From Prevotella sp. (GTDB lineage: Bacteria > Bacteroidota > Bacteroidia > Bacteroidales > Bacteroidaceae), in contig JAEEWT010000003.1 in assembly GCA_016287755.1 (NCBI GenBank), positions 62,001 through 126,000 on the forward strand: a stretch of 64,000 nt of DNA, in the 5' to 3' direction. A program made the translations under genes and the position numbers. The notes beneath the pieces were generated by a model. That model was not told the origin of the DNA. It was given only the letters and a program-made list of their open reading frames with translations, and did no database searches. Shown here piece after piece: positions 16,901-25,866 of this stretch (its first letter is position 1; each line of letters begins with the position of its first letter).

Positions 16901-17894
16901 GGTAACTGTTCTCCTGATGACTATACAGCGCCATGCCCATCTTATGGTAAGTAATAATCACCAAGTCTTTCTTCTTGTCGAGATAGATATGTTGTATATG
17001 ACTATTATGCAAGTCGTCCTGCTTACCGGTTGTGGCATTCAGGTGCTTGATCATTTCACCGTTCTTCTCATATTCATAGATACCGTCGTTCGATGTTCCC
17101 ACCAGCACATGCCCGTTAGGCATCTTATCAATGTCAACAATCATCGAAGGCACCTCGTCGAGCGTCCTCCACTGCTTTTTGCCTCGGTCATAGCGGAAAC
17201 AATGCAGACTGTTGGAGAAGAACACGCTTCCCGAGCCGTCACGACTCACAAACGTACTGTTGTAATAAGAGGGTTCGGGAACCTGAGCAACCTTGCTCAC
17301 CTTTTTCTGTGCGAAAGACACCGAGTAGATATACTTGGTGGTCACCACCAGAGCCTCATGCTCGTTCGTTTCAATCTCCATGATGTCCCCAGCCGACTTC
17401 GGTAATATATATAATAAGGTGTGTCCTTCCTTGAAATCGCGCATATACACCTTATTATTATATCCTATCCACACACGCCCTTGTTCGTCGGCTTTATGTG
17501 CAAAATAGCCGTCAACATATATACCGAACTGCTTTAGGTAGTCGTTAGGAGCAGATATCAGCTCGTTGGTACGTGGCGAATAAACCAAGATATCCATCGA
17601 TTGCGTTTCCAACCACAACCGCCCAAGGTTGTCCTGATCGATTTTCCGGATAATATCACTCAGTTGCGGATGACGGTCGTAGCTAAACGGTACACGTCCC
17701 TCAAGCTGTGCATAAGTAATCAGTCCGTTGGCAGTTCCCAGCCAAACGATGTTATCTGCATCGCGAAACACACAGAACACCCCTTGTCCCTTGGTGTCTA
17801 TGTAGTCGAAATGCAAGGTTTCCTCTGCAGCATGTAAAGGAATTGTCATGCCACAAAAGAGAAGAAACAATATAATTGTAAACCCTTTTCTCAT
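13968..17894 (-). CDS. Hybrid two-component system regulator (HTCS)
   Basis: 1308 residues joining sensor kinase and response regulator in one inner-membrane protein. Order: signal peptide, periplasmic beta-propeller repeats of the Reg_prop type (DNIVWLGTANGLI, GRVWIGYNNKV, NTFWLGTEDNGIY) to about residue 660, Y_Y_Y domain, a membrane helix (about 760-785), HisKA with NVSHDLRTPL (His near 818), an ATPase domain with NLLSNSFKYTP and GSSGLGLNIVK, a receiver with SDVMMEGMDG (Asp near 1100), and a C-terminal AraC DNA-binding domain. HTCS proteins sense oligosaccharides and switch on glycan-use loci; the target here is not visible, and the nearby GH95 gene is a guess only. The own promoter is at 17929-17959. 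Confidence 0.95.
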   Translation of the reverse strand: MRKGFTIILFLLFCGMTIPLHAAEETLHFDYIDTKGQGVFCVFRDADNIVWLGTANGLITYAQLEGRVPFSYDRHPQLSDIIRKIDQDNLGRLWLETQSMDILVYSPRTNELISAPNDYLKQFGIYVDGYFAHKADEQGRVWIGYNNKVYMRDFKEGHTLLYILPKSAGDIMEIETNEHEALVVTTKYIYSVSFAQKKVSKVAQVPEPSYYNSTFVSRDGSGSVFFSNSLHCFRYDRGKKQWRTLDEVPSMIVDIDKMPNGHVLVGTSNDGIYEYEKNGEMIKHLNATTGKQDDLHNSHIQHIYLDKKKDLVIITYHKMGMALYSHQENSYRMYHVAVPATQYMYEDVIALADAGDNTFWLGTEDNGIYHVSADATHEILENRYPGTAATMVYQDSRGRVWTGLYGKGLYASDGRVFFPGMSPFSMVEDNQGRLFVSLLGQGLWMVDPVTGNTASVYEGAIWMMQLAYYKGKVYGISGQYLMAIDTRTLKMEPVPMELFGENPSIAAGAKTLTIDHRGWLWMVSHRNHSEVHIYDIHNKKAYRVDQLARYGINGIAEDNNGDVWCTTDLGMVRVIVVNEATPSFQLYCYRGGYYGTIPYYNAKALIKLKDGRLLSGASEGYFLIDTNQLPELLKKTSTKESPLITSLRINDQEVLPADPSRMLSFHSDIIYVKDLELDFNENNIMLECRPRGFQQVVSSLYYYQLEGQSDQWIPMDNYIVRLSNLSPGRYKLKVRRQVYKEDEWEEYDMLSIHVRQPFWNSWWAWLCYLGIIVASLITFLNFFRRRQRYQKKLRDMKMEAQREQEMNDMKVRFFTNVSHDLRTPLTLIMTPVEELLNQEQPEPTKKVLEVVNRNAHQLFSLVNQILDFQRLGSSNDVLSLDTTDLVALIKNECESYQLMAQQRKMQFMVNSSVDELPMLVDADKISKVINNLLSNSFKYTPDGGAIEVDIAEGADGMVQIKVIDNGQGIPKENRDRLFERYYMSKRGATNTGSSGLGLNIVKHYVELHGGTVKAGDNEPSGAVFTILLPETQKTAVTEPEEKPQEQKTDEKKNLLIVEDNADMLSYMTSVLSADYTIFQATEGGQALEIMRNTDIDLVISDVMMEGMDGLQLTRTIKSDVNISHVPIILLSAKALAEDELMGLQLGASDYITKPFNFEVLRLRIRQQLEQGVEKRKKFRLNPEIEPSEITITTVDEQLLQKAIEAVSKNMENPDFNVDQLANELGMHRTGLNRKLQAITGQTPLVFIRTLRLRRAHQILMADPAKLVSQVAYEVGFNSPKIFSKYFKEEYGCYPSELEHASTSEEKDS

Positions 17895-17928
17895 CTGTTA
17901 ATAGTTATCAAGTGTCGTTATGCAACGT

Positions 17929-17959
17929 CAAAGGTACTGTTTTTTTACGATTTGCGCAA
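17929..17959 (-). promoter_or_regulatory. Promoter of HTCS gene
   Basis: Minus strand: TTG (17959-17957), 20 nt, TACCTTTG (17936-17929). It is back to back with the promoter for the DUF2851 gene. Confidence 0.75.
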
Positions 17960-17975
17960 ATTTTCTTGTTATTTT

Positions 17976-18006
17976 TTGTCCATTTCATCCGTTTTTCGTA
18001 GCTTTG
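17976..18006 (+). promoter_or_regulatory. Promoter of DUF2851 gene
   Basis: TTG (17976-17978), 20 nt, TAGCTTTG (17999-18006). It ends one base before a possible ATG at 18008, which therefore cannot be the start of translation. Confidence 0.8.
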
Positions 18007-18034
18007 CATGGTTGTTAACGAACACCGTAGTATT

Positions 18035-19348
18035 ATGGAAATCTTACTTCACTATTGCTGGAAACATAAAATGCTCCCGCTGAGGGAATTAACCACCACC
18101 GACGGACATGCGGTGGAGGTGATAGATCCTGGTCTGCATAACCGTCATGCAGGTCCTGACTTCTTCAATGCCAAAGTGCGCATCAATGGTACACTCTGGG
18201 TGGGCAATGTGGAAATACATGAGAAATCAACCGACTGGTATGCTCATGGCCACCATCACGACAAGGGGTATAACAATGTGATTCTTCATGTGGCAGAGGT
18301 TATTGATACGGATGTGCAGACTGCAGACGGGCAGTATATTCCGCAGATGCAGTTCGAGGTGCCTTCGGAAGTGAAGGAACACTATAGGGAACTGTTGGCA
18401 GAAGACCAGTATCCGCCTTGCTACCGGATTATTCCCGGGTTGACGCGTCTGATGGTGCATTCTTGGATGAGTGCCTTGCAGACAGAGCGACTGGAACAGA
18501 AGACAGAGGCTATACGAGAGCGGGTAAGACAATGTGGCGACTCGTGGGAGAATGGTTATTTCATGACGCTGGCAAGGAATTTTGGGTTCGGCGTGAATGG
18601 CGATGCCTTCGAACTGTGGTCGAAGAGTATTCCACTGATGGCCGTGGCTCACCATCGTGATGATTTGTTTCAGATTGAGGCTATCTTCATGGGACAGGCT
18701 GGATTACTTGAACTGGATATGATTCCCGAGCGCTACCAGCAGGAGGCTTTGCAGGAAGGGTATTTCGCCAAACTACGAAATGAATATCTGTATCTGCAGC
18801 ATAAGTTCCAACTTACGCCAATGAGTGGTTCAGTTTGGAAATTCCTGCGACTCCGACCGCAGAACTTCCCGCATATCCGTATCGCTCAACTGGCCACCCT
18901 GTATTATGAACGAAGAGCAGGCCTCAGTCAGCTGATAGCCTGCGAGAACATTGAACAACTGCGGGATTGTCTTACCACCAGTGTTACACCTTATTGGGAA
19001 ACACATTACACCTTCGGTAGCACCAGCTGTCGAACAGAGAAGAATCTGTCAGCCTCATCCTTGAACCTGTTAATGATCAATACAGCCATTCCGGTGTTAT
19101 TCGCCTACGGCAGATACCACATGAAGGAAGTGTTATGCGACCGTGCTTTCGACTTCCTGGAACAGCTGAAAGCGGAGAATAACCACATTACAAGGATGTG
19201 GCAGGCTTGTGGACTGGATGTAATGACTGCAGGGGATAGTCAGGCACTGATCCAGCTCAAAAAAGAGTACTGTGATAAAAAGGATTGTCTGCGTTGCCGC
19301 ATCGGGTATGAGTACTTAAAGAGAGAGAACCCAAACCCGAAACAGTAA
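18035..19348 (+). CDS. DUF2851-family protein
   Basis: 437 residues. Recognised as DUF2851 by the N-terminal LHYCWKHKMLPLRELTT, then GLHNRHAGPDFFNAKVRI, VGNVEIHEKSTDWYAHGHHHD and the C-terminal KKDCLRCRIGYEYL. The His- and Asp-rich N-terminal part looks nuclease- or metal-enzyme-like, but no activity is known to me. The frame opens at 18008; the ATG at 18035 (MEILLHYCWK) is preferred because the promoter ends at 18006. Its stop is 4 nt from the stop of the convergent FMN-binding gene. Confidence 0.85.
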   Translation: MEILLHYCWKHKMLPLRELTTTDGHAVEVIDPGLHNRHAGPDFFNAKVRINGTLWVGNVEIHEKSTDWYAHGHHHDKGYNNVILHVAEVIDTDVQTADGQYIPQMQFEVPSEVKEHYRELLAEDQYPPCYRIIPGLTRLMVHSWMSALQTERLEQKTEAIRERVRQCGDSWENGYFMTLARNFGFGVNGDAFELWSKSIPLMAVAHHRDDLFQIEAIFMGQAGLLELDMIPERYQQEALQEGYFAKLRNEYLYLQHKFQLTPMSGSVWKFLRLRPQNFPHIRIAQLATLYYERRAGLSQLIACENIEQLRDCLTTSVTPYWETHYTFGSTSCRTEKNLSASSLNLLMINTAIPVLFAYGRYHMKEVLCDRAFDFLEQLKAENNHITRMWQACGLDVMTAGDSQALIQLKKEYCDKKDCLRCRIGYEYLKRENPNPKQ

Positions 19349-19352
19349 CAAC

Positions 19353-19769
19353 TTACTTGTTCTTCTGGTAATACTCCAGTCCGCGCTTCACGTTTTCCTT
19401 CACGGCATCGCTCGACATGGTAGCACCGGTAACACCATCAACCTTCATTTTCGCGGCCTTGGCAACCTTCTGACCGTTCCACTTGGAAAGAATGGCGTTC
19501 TTTACCTGAGCGAAGTATTTGGGGGTTTCCTGGTTCTTCAGTGCTTCCACCTTCTCTACCTTGCCGTTCTTGATGTAGATATTAAGCGGCGTGGTACTGC
19601 GATAGCCCTTGACGTCGCTGGCCAGAGTGGTTGTGTTCACGACATATGTGCCATCGGCTTTCTTTGTCATGACTGATGATTGTGTCTTTCCGGCAATAGC
19701 AGTGGTGCCCATTGTGGCAATAACCATCAGGGTGCAGCATATTGTAATAACAAATCCTGTTCTTTTCAT
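19353..19769 (-). CDS. FMN-binding domain protein, exported
   Basis: 138 residues with a signal peptide or N-terminal anchor (MKRTGFVITICCTLMVIATMG). The rest is one FMN_bind domain with DGVTGATMSSDAV, whose Thr is the site that carries covalent FMN in Rnf and Nqr subunits. It probably takes part in extracytoplasmic electron transfer; no partner lies nearby. The frame is open to 19802, but a full promoter at 19800-19829 rules out that start. Confidence 0.85.
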   Translation of the reverse strand: MKRTGFVITICCTLMVIATMGTTAIAGKTQSSVMTKKADGTYVVNTTTLASDVKGYRSTTPLNIYIKNGKVEKVEALKNQETPKYFAQVKNAILSKWNGQKVAKAAKMKVDGVTGATMSSDAVKENVKRGLEYYQKNK

Positions 19770-19799
19770 TTCTCCTATAAATTGTTTAATAATTTGATG

Positions 19800-19829
19800 C
19801 AAAAGTACGAATTAAATGCGAACAAGCAA
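19800..19829 (-). promoter_or_regulatory. Promoter of FMN-binding protein gene
   Basis: Minus strand: TTG (19829-19827), 19 nt, TACTTTTG (19807-19800). Confidence 0.8.
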
Positions 19830-19901
19830 GGATGTTTCCACAAAAAAGTGCCGTATTTTGGAATAATTAGAAAATTTTTAGGGAAGATGCGGTTTTTTCA
19901 T

Positions 19902-19909
19902 TATCTTTG
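19902..19909 (+). promoter_or_regulatory. -7 element of GH95 promoter
   Basis: TATCTTTG, 38 nt before the GH95 start codon. The -33 region is only TTA at 21 nt, so it may need an activator. Confidence 0.5.
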
Positions 19910-19947
19910 CCGCTAAATAATACGTATCAACAATCACGAAGATAAAA

Positions 19948-22440
19948 ATGAGAAAAGCAACAATCGTATTGATGCTGCTGATGGCGATGACTGCTCAGGC
20001 GGCGGAGAAGAAACTGTGGTATGACCGTGCAGCAACCGACTGGTTGGAGGCGCTGCCTATCGGAAACTCCCATCTGGGTGCCATGATCTATGGTAAAACC
20101 GATACGGAAGAGATTCAACTCAATGAGGAGACCTTCTGGAGCGGCTCGCCCCATAACAACAACAGTCCTGAGGCGAAGGAACACCTGCAGGAGGTGCGCC
20201 AACTGATCTTCGACGGGAAGGAGGAAGAGGCTCATGCCCTCATCGACAAGTACTTCTTCAAGGGTCCGCACGGTATGCGTTACCTGCCTTTAGGCAACGT
20301 GAAACTCGCCTTCGAATACCCAAGCGAGGCTGAGCCCACGAACTACCGCAGAGAACTGAACCTGGCCAATGCCCTGAATACCACCACCTATGAGGTTGAC
20401 GGCGTGAAATATGAACGTACCGTCTTTGCTTCGCAGGCTGATAATGTGATCATCGTTCGTATCAAGGCAAGCAAGAAGGGGGCTCTGAAATTCAACGTGA
20501 ACTTCGACTCGCAACTGAAATCACAGGTAACGAATTTACTTGAACGCCAGAATGTGAAGGTAAACGAACTGGCTGCCGTTATCGATGGCGAGGATCATGA
20601 GGGCATCAAGGCCGGATTGAAAGCTGAATGTCGCATCAAGGTGGAGAGTGATGGTGAAATCGCACATCTCTCCCAGAAGCTGGGCGTTACCAATGCCACT
20701 ACCGCCACCATCTATATCACTGCTGCCACCACCTTCGTGAACTACCACGATGTGAGCGGTAATCCCATACAGAAGATCAACCAGACATTGGACGGTATCA
20801 AGGGGATGTCGTATGATCAGCTGCTGAATCGTCACCTTGAGAAATACCAGGAACAGTATAACCGCGTAAGTCTGGAGTTGGGTACAGGCAATGGTTCGCA
20901 GCTACCTACCGACAAGCGGTTGGCAAACTTCGCAGGAAGTGATGATATGGACATGGTGGCACTGATGTTCCAATATGGGCGTTACCTGCTCATTTCCTCT
21001 TCACAGCCAGGCGGACAACCAGCTAATCTGCAAGGCGTATGGAACGACAAGCGGATGGCGCCGTGGGATTCCAAATACACCATCAACATCAATGCAGAGA
21101 TGAACTACTGGCCTGCCTTGGTGGGTAATCTGGCTGAGACACAAGAGCCACTGTTCAGTATGATTCGCGACCTGAGCGAGACGGGAGCCGAGACAGCCCG
21201 TACCATGTATGGATGCGATGGATGGGTGGCACACCACAATACCGATCTATGGCGTGTTGCTGGTCCTATTGACGGTACCACATGGGGCATGTTCCCCACA
21301 GGCGGCGCATGGCTCACCACGCATCTGTGGCAACACTATCTCTATACAGGTGACAAGCAGTTCCTGAGGAAGTACTTCGACGTGATGAAGGGGGCGGCCA
21401 ACTTCCTGATGGACTATATGCAGGAATATCCCGCTACTGGTGAAGTGAAAGGAGCGGCTGGCTGGTTGGTAACAGTTCCCACAGTATCACCAGAACATGG
21501 TCCTGTAGGAAAACGCACAACGGTTACTGCAGGATCTACCATGGATAACCAGATTGTGTTTGATGTGCTTTCGAACACCCTTGAGGCAATGAAGGCGCTG
21601 GGCGTGAAAGATGCTAAATATATCAAGAAGGTCAAGACTTGTCTGACTAAACTGCCGCCGATGCAGATAGGTAAGTACGGTCAGCTGCAGGAATGGCTCA
21701 TCGACGGAGACGACCCGAAGGATGAGCACCGCCATATCTCGCATCTCTACGGTCTGTATCCCTCTAACCAAATATCTCCCTATTCGCATCCAGACCTTTT
21801 CACGGCTGCGGCTAACACACTGAATCAGCGCGGTGATATGGCCACAGGATGGAGCTTAGGTTGGAAGATTAATTTCTGGGCAAGGATGTTGGATGGTAAC
21901 CATGCCTTCACCATCATCTCGAACATGCTTCGCTTACTGCCTAACGACCGACAAGCACGCAATTATCCTGATGGTAGGACCTATCCGAACCTCTTTGATG
22001 CACATCCGCCATTCCAAATCGACGGAAACTTCGGCTGTGCGGCAGGCATCGGCGAGATGCTGCTGCAGAGTCACGACGGTGCTGTACACCTGCTGCCTGC
22101 TCTGCCTAATGTATGGAAGAAGGGCGAGGTTAAGGGCTTGCTGGCACGTGGCGGATTTGAGGTGGATATGAACTGGGAGAACAATACGTTGCAAAAGGCT
22201 GTGATCCGCTCGAAGATCGGTGGTGTGCTCCGTCTGCGTTCCTATGTTCCGCTGAAGGGCAAAGGACTGAAGGTAGCAAAGGGGAAGAACCGCAACCCGC
22301 TGTTACAGACGGCTGAGGTAAAGAATCCACTGCGCTCTGCTGAGCTGACATCGTTCGACCAGCTGCCTGTGAAGAAGGTCTATGAGTATGATGTGAAAAC
22401 AAAGAAGGGACAACTGATTGTTGTGGAATGTGGAATGTGA
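19948..22440 (+). CDS. GH95 family alpha-L-fucosidase/galactosidase
   Basis: 830 residues, exported ([18 protein letters not shown]). It matches GH95: the N-terminal beta-sandwich with [21 protein letters not shown] and [11 protein letters not shown], then the helical barrel with [33 protein letters not shown], and [34 protein letters not shown] near the active site. These enzymes remove terminal alpha-1,2-fucose, or galactose, from host or plant glycans, probably in the periplasm. The last residues (VVECGM) and the stop are read from GTGGAAT heptads at 22423-22440. The TlpA-like gene follows after 26 nt. Confidence 0.92.
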   Translation: MRKATIVLMLLMAMTAQAAEKKLWYDRAATDWLEALPIGNSHLGAMIYGKTDTEEIQLNEETFWSGSPHNNNSPEAKEHLQEVRQLIFDGKEEEAHALIDKYFFKGPHGMRYLPLGNVKLAFEYPSEAEPTNYRRELNLANALNTTTYEVDGVKYERTVFASQADNVIIVRIKASKKGALKFNVNFDSQLKSQVTNLLERQNVKVNELAAVIDGEDHEGIKAGLKAECRIKVESDGEIAHLSQKLGVTNATTATIYITAATTFVNYHDVSGNPIQKINQTLDGIKGMSYDQLLNRHLEKYQEQYNRVSLELGTGNGSQLPTDKRLANFAGSDDMDMVALMFQYGRYLLISSSQPGGQPANLQGVWNDKRMAPWDSKYTININAEMNYWPALVGNLAETQEPLFSMIRDLSETGAETARTMYGCDGWVAHHNTDLWRVAGPIDGTTWGMFPTGGAWLTTHLWQHYLYTGDKQFLRKYFDVMKGAANFLMDYMQEYPATGEVKGAAGWLVTVPTVSPEHGPVGKRTTVTAGSTMDNQIVFDVLSNTLEAMKALGVKDAKYIKKVKTCLTKLPPMQIGKYGQLQEWLIDGDDPKDEHRHISHLYGLYPSNQISPYSHPDLFTAAANTLNQRGDMATGWSLGWKINFWARMLDGNHAFTIISNMLRLLPNDRQARNYPDGRTYPNLFDAHPPFQIDGNFGCAAGIGEMLLQSHDGAVHLLPALPNVWKKGEVKGLLARGGFEVDMNWENNTLQKAVIRSKIGGVLRLRSYVPLKGKGLKVAKGKNRNPLLQTAEVKNPLRSAELTSFDQLPVKKVYEYDVKTKKGQLIVVECGM

Positions 22441-22466
22441 AATGAGATAACTATATAGAAAGATAA

Positions 22467-23024
22467 ATGAAGAAGATTTATATATTGATGACGTTGTTTG
22501 TCATCGCATTAGTAGGATGTGCCAACAATGATAACAAGACACGTTCAGAAGCACAGGAGAAAGCAGAAACGACAGCTATTGAGGAGCTGACTCCTGCTGT
22601 CGAAGGGCAGGTTACCAGTGAGGTAGCTCCCGACTTTACCTTGAACGACATCAACGGGAAGCCATTGGCATTATCCAGTCTGCGCGGTAAGTATGTCATT
22701 CTTGACTTCTGGGGCAGCTGGTGCGTTTGGTGCATCAGGGGTATTCCTAATATGAAGGAGTATTATAATAAGTATAAGGGAAAGTTCGAAATTTTAGGTA
22801 TCGACTGCAACGATTCGGAACAAGACTGGAAGGATGCTGTGAAGGAACATGAACTGCCTTGGTTGCATGTGTATAACACTCCTGACGGTCAGTTATTGGA
22901 AACCTACAACATCGAAGGATTCCCCACCAAGATCATTATTGATCCCGATGGCAAGATTGTGAAAACCATCGTTGGTGAGGATCCCGAATTCTACACCTTG
23001 CTCGACCAGCTTTTTGCGAATTGA
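22467..23024 (+). CDS. TlpA-like thiol-disulfide oxidoreductase lipoprotein
   Basis: 185 residues. The lipobox LVGC puts the lipid anchor on Cys18. A linker to about residue 45 is followed by an AhpC/TSA-thioredoxin fold with APDFTLNDINGKPLALSSLRGKYV and the redox motif WCVWC (Cys86, Cys89), plus the cis-Pro region GFPTKIIID. It works in the periplasm, reducing or remaking disulfides; in Bacteroides such proteins often serve cytochrome maturation or oxidative defence. It is probably co-transcribed with the GH95 gene and ends at the terminator at 23081. Confidence 0.9.
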   Translation: MKKIYILMTLFVIALVGCANNDNKTRSEAQEKAETTAIEELTPAVEGQVTSEVAPDFTLNDINGKPLALSSLRGKYVILDFWGSWCVWCIRGIPNMKEYYNKYKGKFEILGIDCNDSEQDWKDAVKEHELPWLHVYNTPDGQLLETYNIEGFPTKIIIDPDGKIVKTIVGEDPEFYTLLDQLFAN

Positions 23025-23080
23025 GTATTGAGAATATATTTCTCATGCGCAAGAGCACTGGCGTAAGCCGATAAAAAACA

Positions 23081-23107
23081 AAATCGGGCTTTGATGCCCG
23101 ATTTTAC
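23081..23107. terminator. Bidirectional terminator
   Basis: A perfect 9-bp stem AAATCGGGC/GCCCGATTT (23081-23089 with 23096-23104) with a 6-nt loop, T-rich on both strands. It serves the TlpA gene and possibly the convergent rseP operon. Confidence 0.8.
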
Positions 23108-23199
23108 TTTAATGTAATCTGAAAATCGGCGGTATCTGCGATTTTCAGTTGAGCCCCTCCATATAGGGAGGGGATGGGGGTAGGTGGATGTTTCTTTTG

Positions 23200-23230
23200 C
23201 CTCTTTTCTTTGCGCCAAAGAAAAAGAGGG
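23200..23230. repeat. Hairpin repeat downstream of rseP
   Basis: CTCTTTTCTTTG (23201-23212) pairs with CAAAGAAAAAGAG (23216-23228) around CGC. Just upstream, CCCCTCC-ATATA-GGGAGGGG (about 23155-23174) is a second hairpin. Both look like dispersed intergenic repeats; they may also end rseP transcription. Confidence 0.55.
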
Positions 23231-23256
23231 AAGATTGTGCAGTTATAAACTGCAAA

Positions 23257-24630
23257 TTACATGTACCCCAGCCACCGCAAGATATCGTTCAGGTTCGCCA
23301 CAACCATCAAGATGACGAGGATGGTGAATCCCACATATTCCGCCTTAATCATGAAGTTCTCGCTGGGCTTGCGTCCTGTAACCATCTCGTAGATCAGGAA
23401 GAGCACATGTCCACCATCGAGAGCGGGAATGGGCAGGATATTCATGAAAGCCAGAATGATGGACAGGAAGGCTGTCATACGCCAGAACATCATCCAGTCC
23501 CATACCGGTGGGAACAGACTGCCGATGGCGCCAAAGCCACCCAACGATTTTGCTCCGTCGGCTGTTGCCACATATTTCAAATCGTTTACATAACCGCGAA
23601 GCACACCCAGTCCGTATTTAATACCTGCAGGGAAGCTCTCAAAGAAACCATATTTCAGTGTGGTGGGCTGGTAATAGTTGGCCAGCGTGGTTTGTGTAAC
23701 ACCTAACATCAGCTCAGGAGTGAGCACCACCTTAGCAGTATCAACGGCTTCATTACCAGAAGAATATACCAGTTGAACAGTACGCGTCTTCAGACTGTCG
23801 GCTGAGGTCTTGGCGGTGGATAACACATCACTTAGAACACCCACCTGATAAACGAACTCGTTCCAGGAGTCAACAGGCTTATTGTTGATGGCCAAGATCT
23901 TATCGCCCTTCTTCAAGCCAATCTTACTTGCGGGAGTATCAGCGAATACACTGTCTATCTCGGCTGGAATGAACGGACGGGCAAAGGCAGGATCAGCCTG
24001 AAGCATCGTTATCAGACTCATCTCCTCGGGCATATTGATGGTTACATCCGCACCATTGCGCTTCACCGTCACGGTCTTGGCATCGGCCAGATGGCGGAAC
24101 ACATCCACATCATAGCGGTCGAACGCCTTACCATCATAAGCATACAGGATATCATGATCCTGGAATCCAATCTGCTTGGCTTCGGTATTGAACTTGAAAC
24201 CCATCGACATGTCCTTCACTGACATATATTCATCACCCCAGTGGAAAAGCACCATGGAGTAGATGAAGAGCGCCAGGAGGAAGTTCACAAGTACACCACC
24301 TATCATAATCAGTAATCGCTGCCACGCTGGTTTGCTTCGGAACTCCCAGGGTTGTTCGGGTTGTTTCATCTGTTCTGTATCGAAACTCTCATCGATCATT
24401 CCTGCGATCTTACAATAGCCTCCTAAGGGCAGCCAACCTATACCATAGGCCGTATCGCTGTTCTTGGGCTTGAATTCGAAAAGATGGAACCAAGGATCGA
24501 AGAATAAGTAGAACTTATCAACGCGAACGCCAAAGAGTTTGGCGAAGAAGAAATGACCGCCCTCGTGGAGAAGAACCAAGAGGGAGATAGCGAGCATGAA
24601 CTGTAACAGTCTAATCAAAAATACTTCCAT
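23257..24630 (-). CDS. rseP: RseP-type site-2 protease (M50)
   Basis: 457 residues, inner-membrane zinc protease for regulated intramembrane proteolysis. The zinc motif HEGGH lies at residues 22-26 in the first helix, the second metal motif NILPIPALDGGH near residue 400. PDZ-like sequence (PASKIGLKKGDKILAINNKPV) lies between. It probably cuts an anti-sigma factor and cleans up signal peptides; the target is not in the window. It follows dxr by 4 nt, as in most bacteria. Confidence 0.94.
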   Translation of the reverse strand: MEVFLIRLLQFMLAISLLVLLHEGGHFFFAKLFGVRVDKFYLFFDPWFHLFEFKPKNSDTAYGIGWLPLGGYCKIAGMIDESFDTEQMKQPEQPWEFRSKPAWQRLLIMIGGVLVNFLLALFIYSMVLFHWGDEYMSVKDMSMGFKFNTEAKQIGFQDHDILYAYDGKAFDRYDVDVFRHLADAKTVTVKRNGADVTINMPEEMSLITMLQADPAFARPFIPAEIDSVFADTPASKIGLKKGDKILAINNKPVDSWNEFVYQVGVLSDVLSTAKTSADSLKTRTVQLVYSSGNEAVDTAKVVLTPELMLGVTQTTLANYYQPTTLKYGFFESFPAGIKYGLGVLRGYVNDLKYVATADGAKSLGGFGAIGSLFPPVWDWMMFWRMTAFLSIILAFMNILPIPALDGGHVLFLIYEMVTGRKPSENFMIKAEYVGFTILVILMVVANLNDILRWLGYM

Positions 24631-24634
24631 TGTT

Positions 24635-25801
24635 TTATTTGTTTATTAATTCTGAGGCAATGCTTCGTGCCTCGGTATCAGTCTTGAAATATGTATCGAG
24701 CGACGGATTCTTGTCGTAGGTGGTCTGAGCCATCGTCTTCTCAATCACCTCCGCCATCTGCGGGAACGAACAACGATCCTGGCGGAACGCCTCGTTCACC
24801 ACCTCGTTGGCTGCATTCACAATGCATGGCATGTTACCACCCATGCGGATGGCCTCGAAGGCCAAGGCCAGACATCTGAACTTCTGGATGTCGGGCTCGA
24901 AGAACTCCAGTTTCTGGGCAGCGAACAGGTCGAGACGACTACCGTTGAGGGTTAGTCTGTCAGGATAGGAGAACGCATACTGGATGGGCAGTCGCATATC
25001 AGGAACACCTAACTGTGCCTTCACGGAACCATCGATGAACTGCACGGCACTGTGTACAATGCTTTGGGGATGTATCAGCACCTGGATCTTCTCAGCCGGC
25101 ACGCCAAAGAGCCATTTCGCCTCGATCACCTCAAAGCCCTTGTTCATCAGCGTAGCGGAGTCGATGGTGATCTTAGCACCCATATCCCATGTGGGATGCC
25201 GCAACGCATCAGCCGCTTTCACTTGTTGTATCTGCTCGTCACTCATCATGCGGAACGGACCGCCAGAGCAGGTAAGCAGAATCTTTTCTATCTCGTTATC
25301 ACCTTCGCCCGCCAGACTCTGGAAAATGGCGGAATGCTCACTGTCAACAGGCAGGATAGGCGTATGATACTGGTTGGCCAGCTGACAGATCAGCTCACCT
25401 GCAACCACTAATGTTTCCTTGTTGGCCAGACAGATCTTCTTACCTGCCTTGATGGCATGAACAGTAGGAGAAAGACCGGCAAACCCCACCATGGCCGTAA
25501 GTACCATGTCTATAGGACCAGCCTCCACGATTTCATCGAGCGCCTGTCGACCAGCATATACCTTGATGTCAGGCTCGTCGCTCAACAGTTGTTTCAACTC
25601 ATCATAGCGGGCTTCGTTGGCAATCACCACAGCTGCCGGCTTGAACTGATGAGCCTGTTGTGCCAACAGCTCCACCTTGTTGTTGGCGGTGAGGCAATAC
25701 ACCTCGTAGAGGTCGCTGTGCTGTGCAATGACATCCAGCGCCTGCGTACCAATACTGCCGGTGGAGCCCAAGATAGCTATTTGTTTCTTCTCACTTTTCA
25801 C
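24635..25801 (-). CDS. dxr: 1-deoxy-D-xylulose 5-phosphate reductoisomerase
   Basis: 388 residues; it makes methylerythritol phosphate in isoprenoid synthesis (MEP pathway). It has the NADPH motif ILGSTGSIGTQ, LANKETLV and the active-site loop DSEHSAIFQ. The frame extends to a TTG at 25846, but residues before 25801 come from the repeat tract. The GTG at 25801 (MKSEKKQIAILGSTG) fits the family start and directly follows the word ATTCGTAGAGAA, which also stands just before two other start codons in this window (34244, 56910). The start remains somewhat uncertain. Confidence 0.93.
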   Translation of the reverse strand: MKSEKKQIAILGSTGSIGTQALDVIAQHSDLYEVYCLTANNKVELLAQQAHQFKPAAVVIANEARYDELKQLLSDEPDIKVYAGRQALDEIVEAGPIDMVLTAMVGFAGLSPTVHAIKAGKKICLANKETLVVAGELICQLANQYHTPILPVDSEHSAIFQSLAGEGDNEIEKILLTCSGGPFRMMSDEQIQQVKAADALRHPTWDMGAKITIDSATLMNKGFEVIEAKWLFGVPAEKIQVLIHPQSIVHSAVQFIDGSVKAQLGVPDMRLPIQYAFSYPDRLTLNGSRLDLFAAQKLEFFEPDIQKFRCLALAFEAIRMGGNMPCIVNAANEVVNEAFRQDRCSFPQMAEVIEKTMAQTTYDKNPSLDTYFKTDTEARSIASELINK

Positions 25802-25866
25802 TTCTCTACGAATTAGTCGAATGATTCTTTCATTATCAATGGTCAATGATCCATTGTCAATTGTCG
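25802..25866 (+). repeat. Heptad tract between rimM and dxr
   Basis: Heptads TCAATGG/TCAATGA and the inverse TCCATTG/TCAATTG (25833-25860), plus the word TTCTCTACGAATTAGTCGAA (25802-25821). The tract encodes the last residues and stop of RimM and the region before the dxr start. Confidence 0.65.

Noticed and set aside
15189..17405. Several long plus-strand frames opposite the HTCS gene
   Set aside because: All domains of the HTCS protein are in order on the minus strand; these are shadows.
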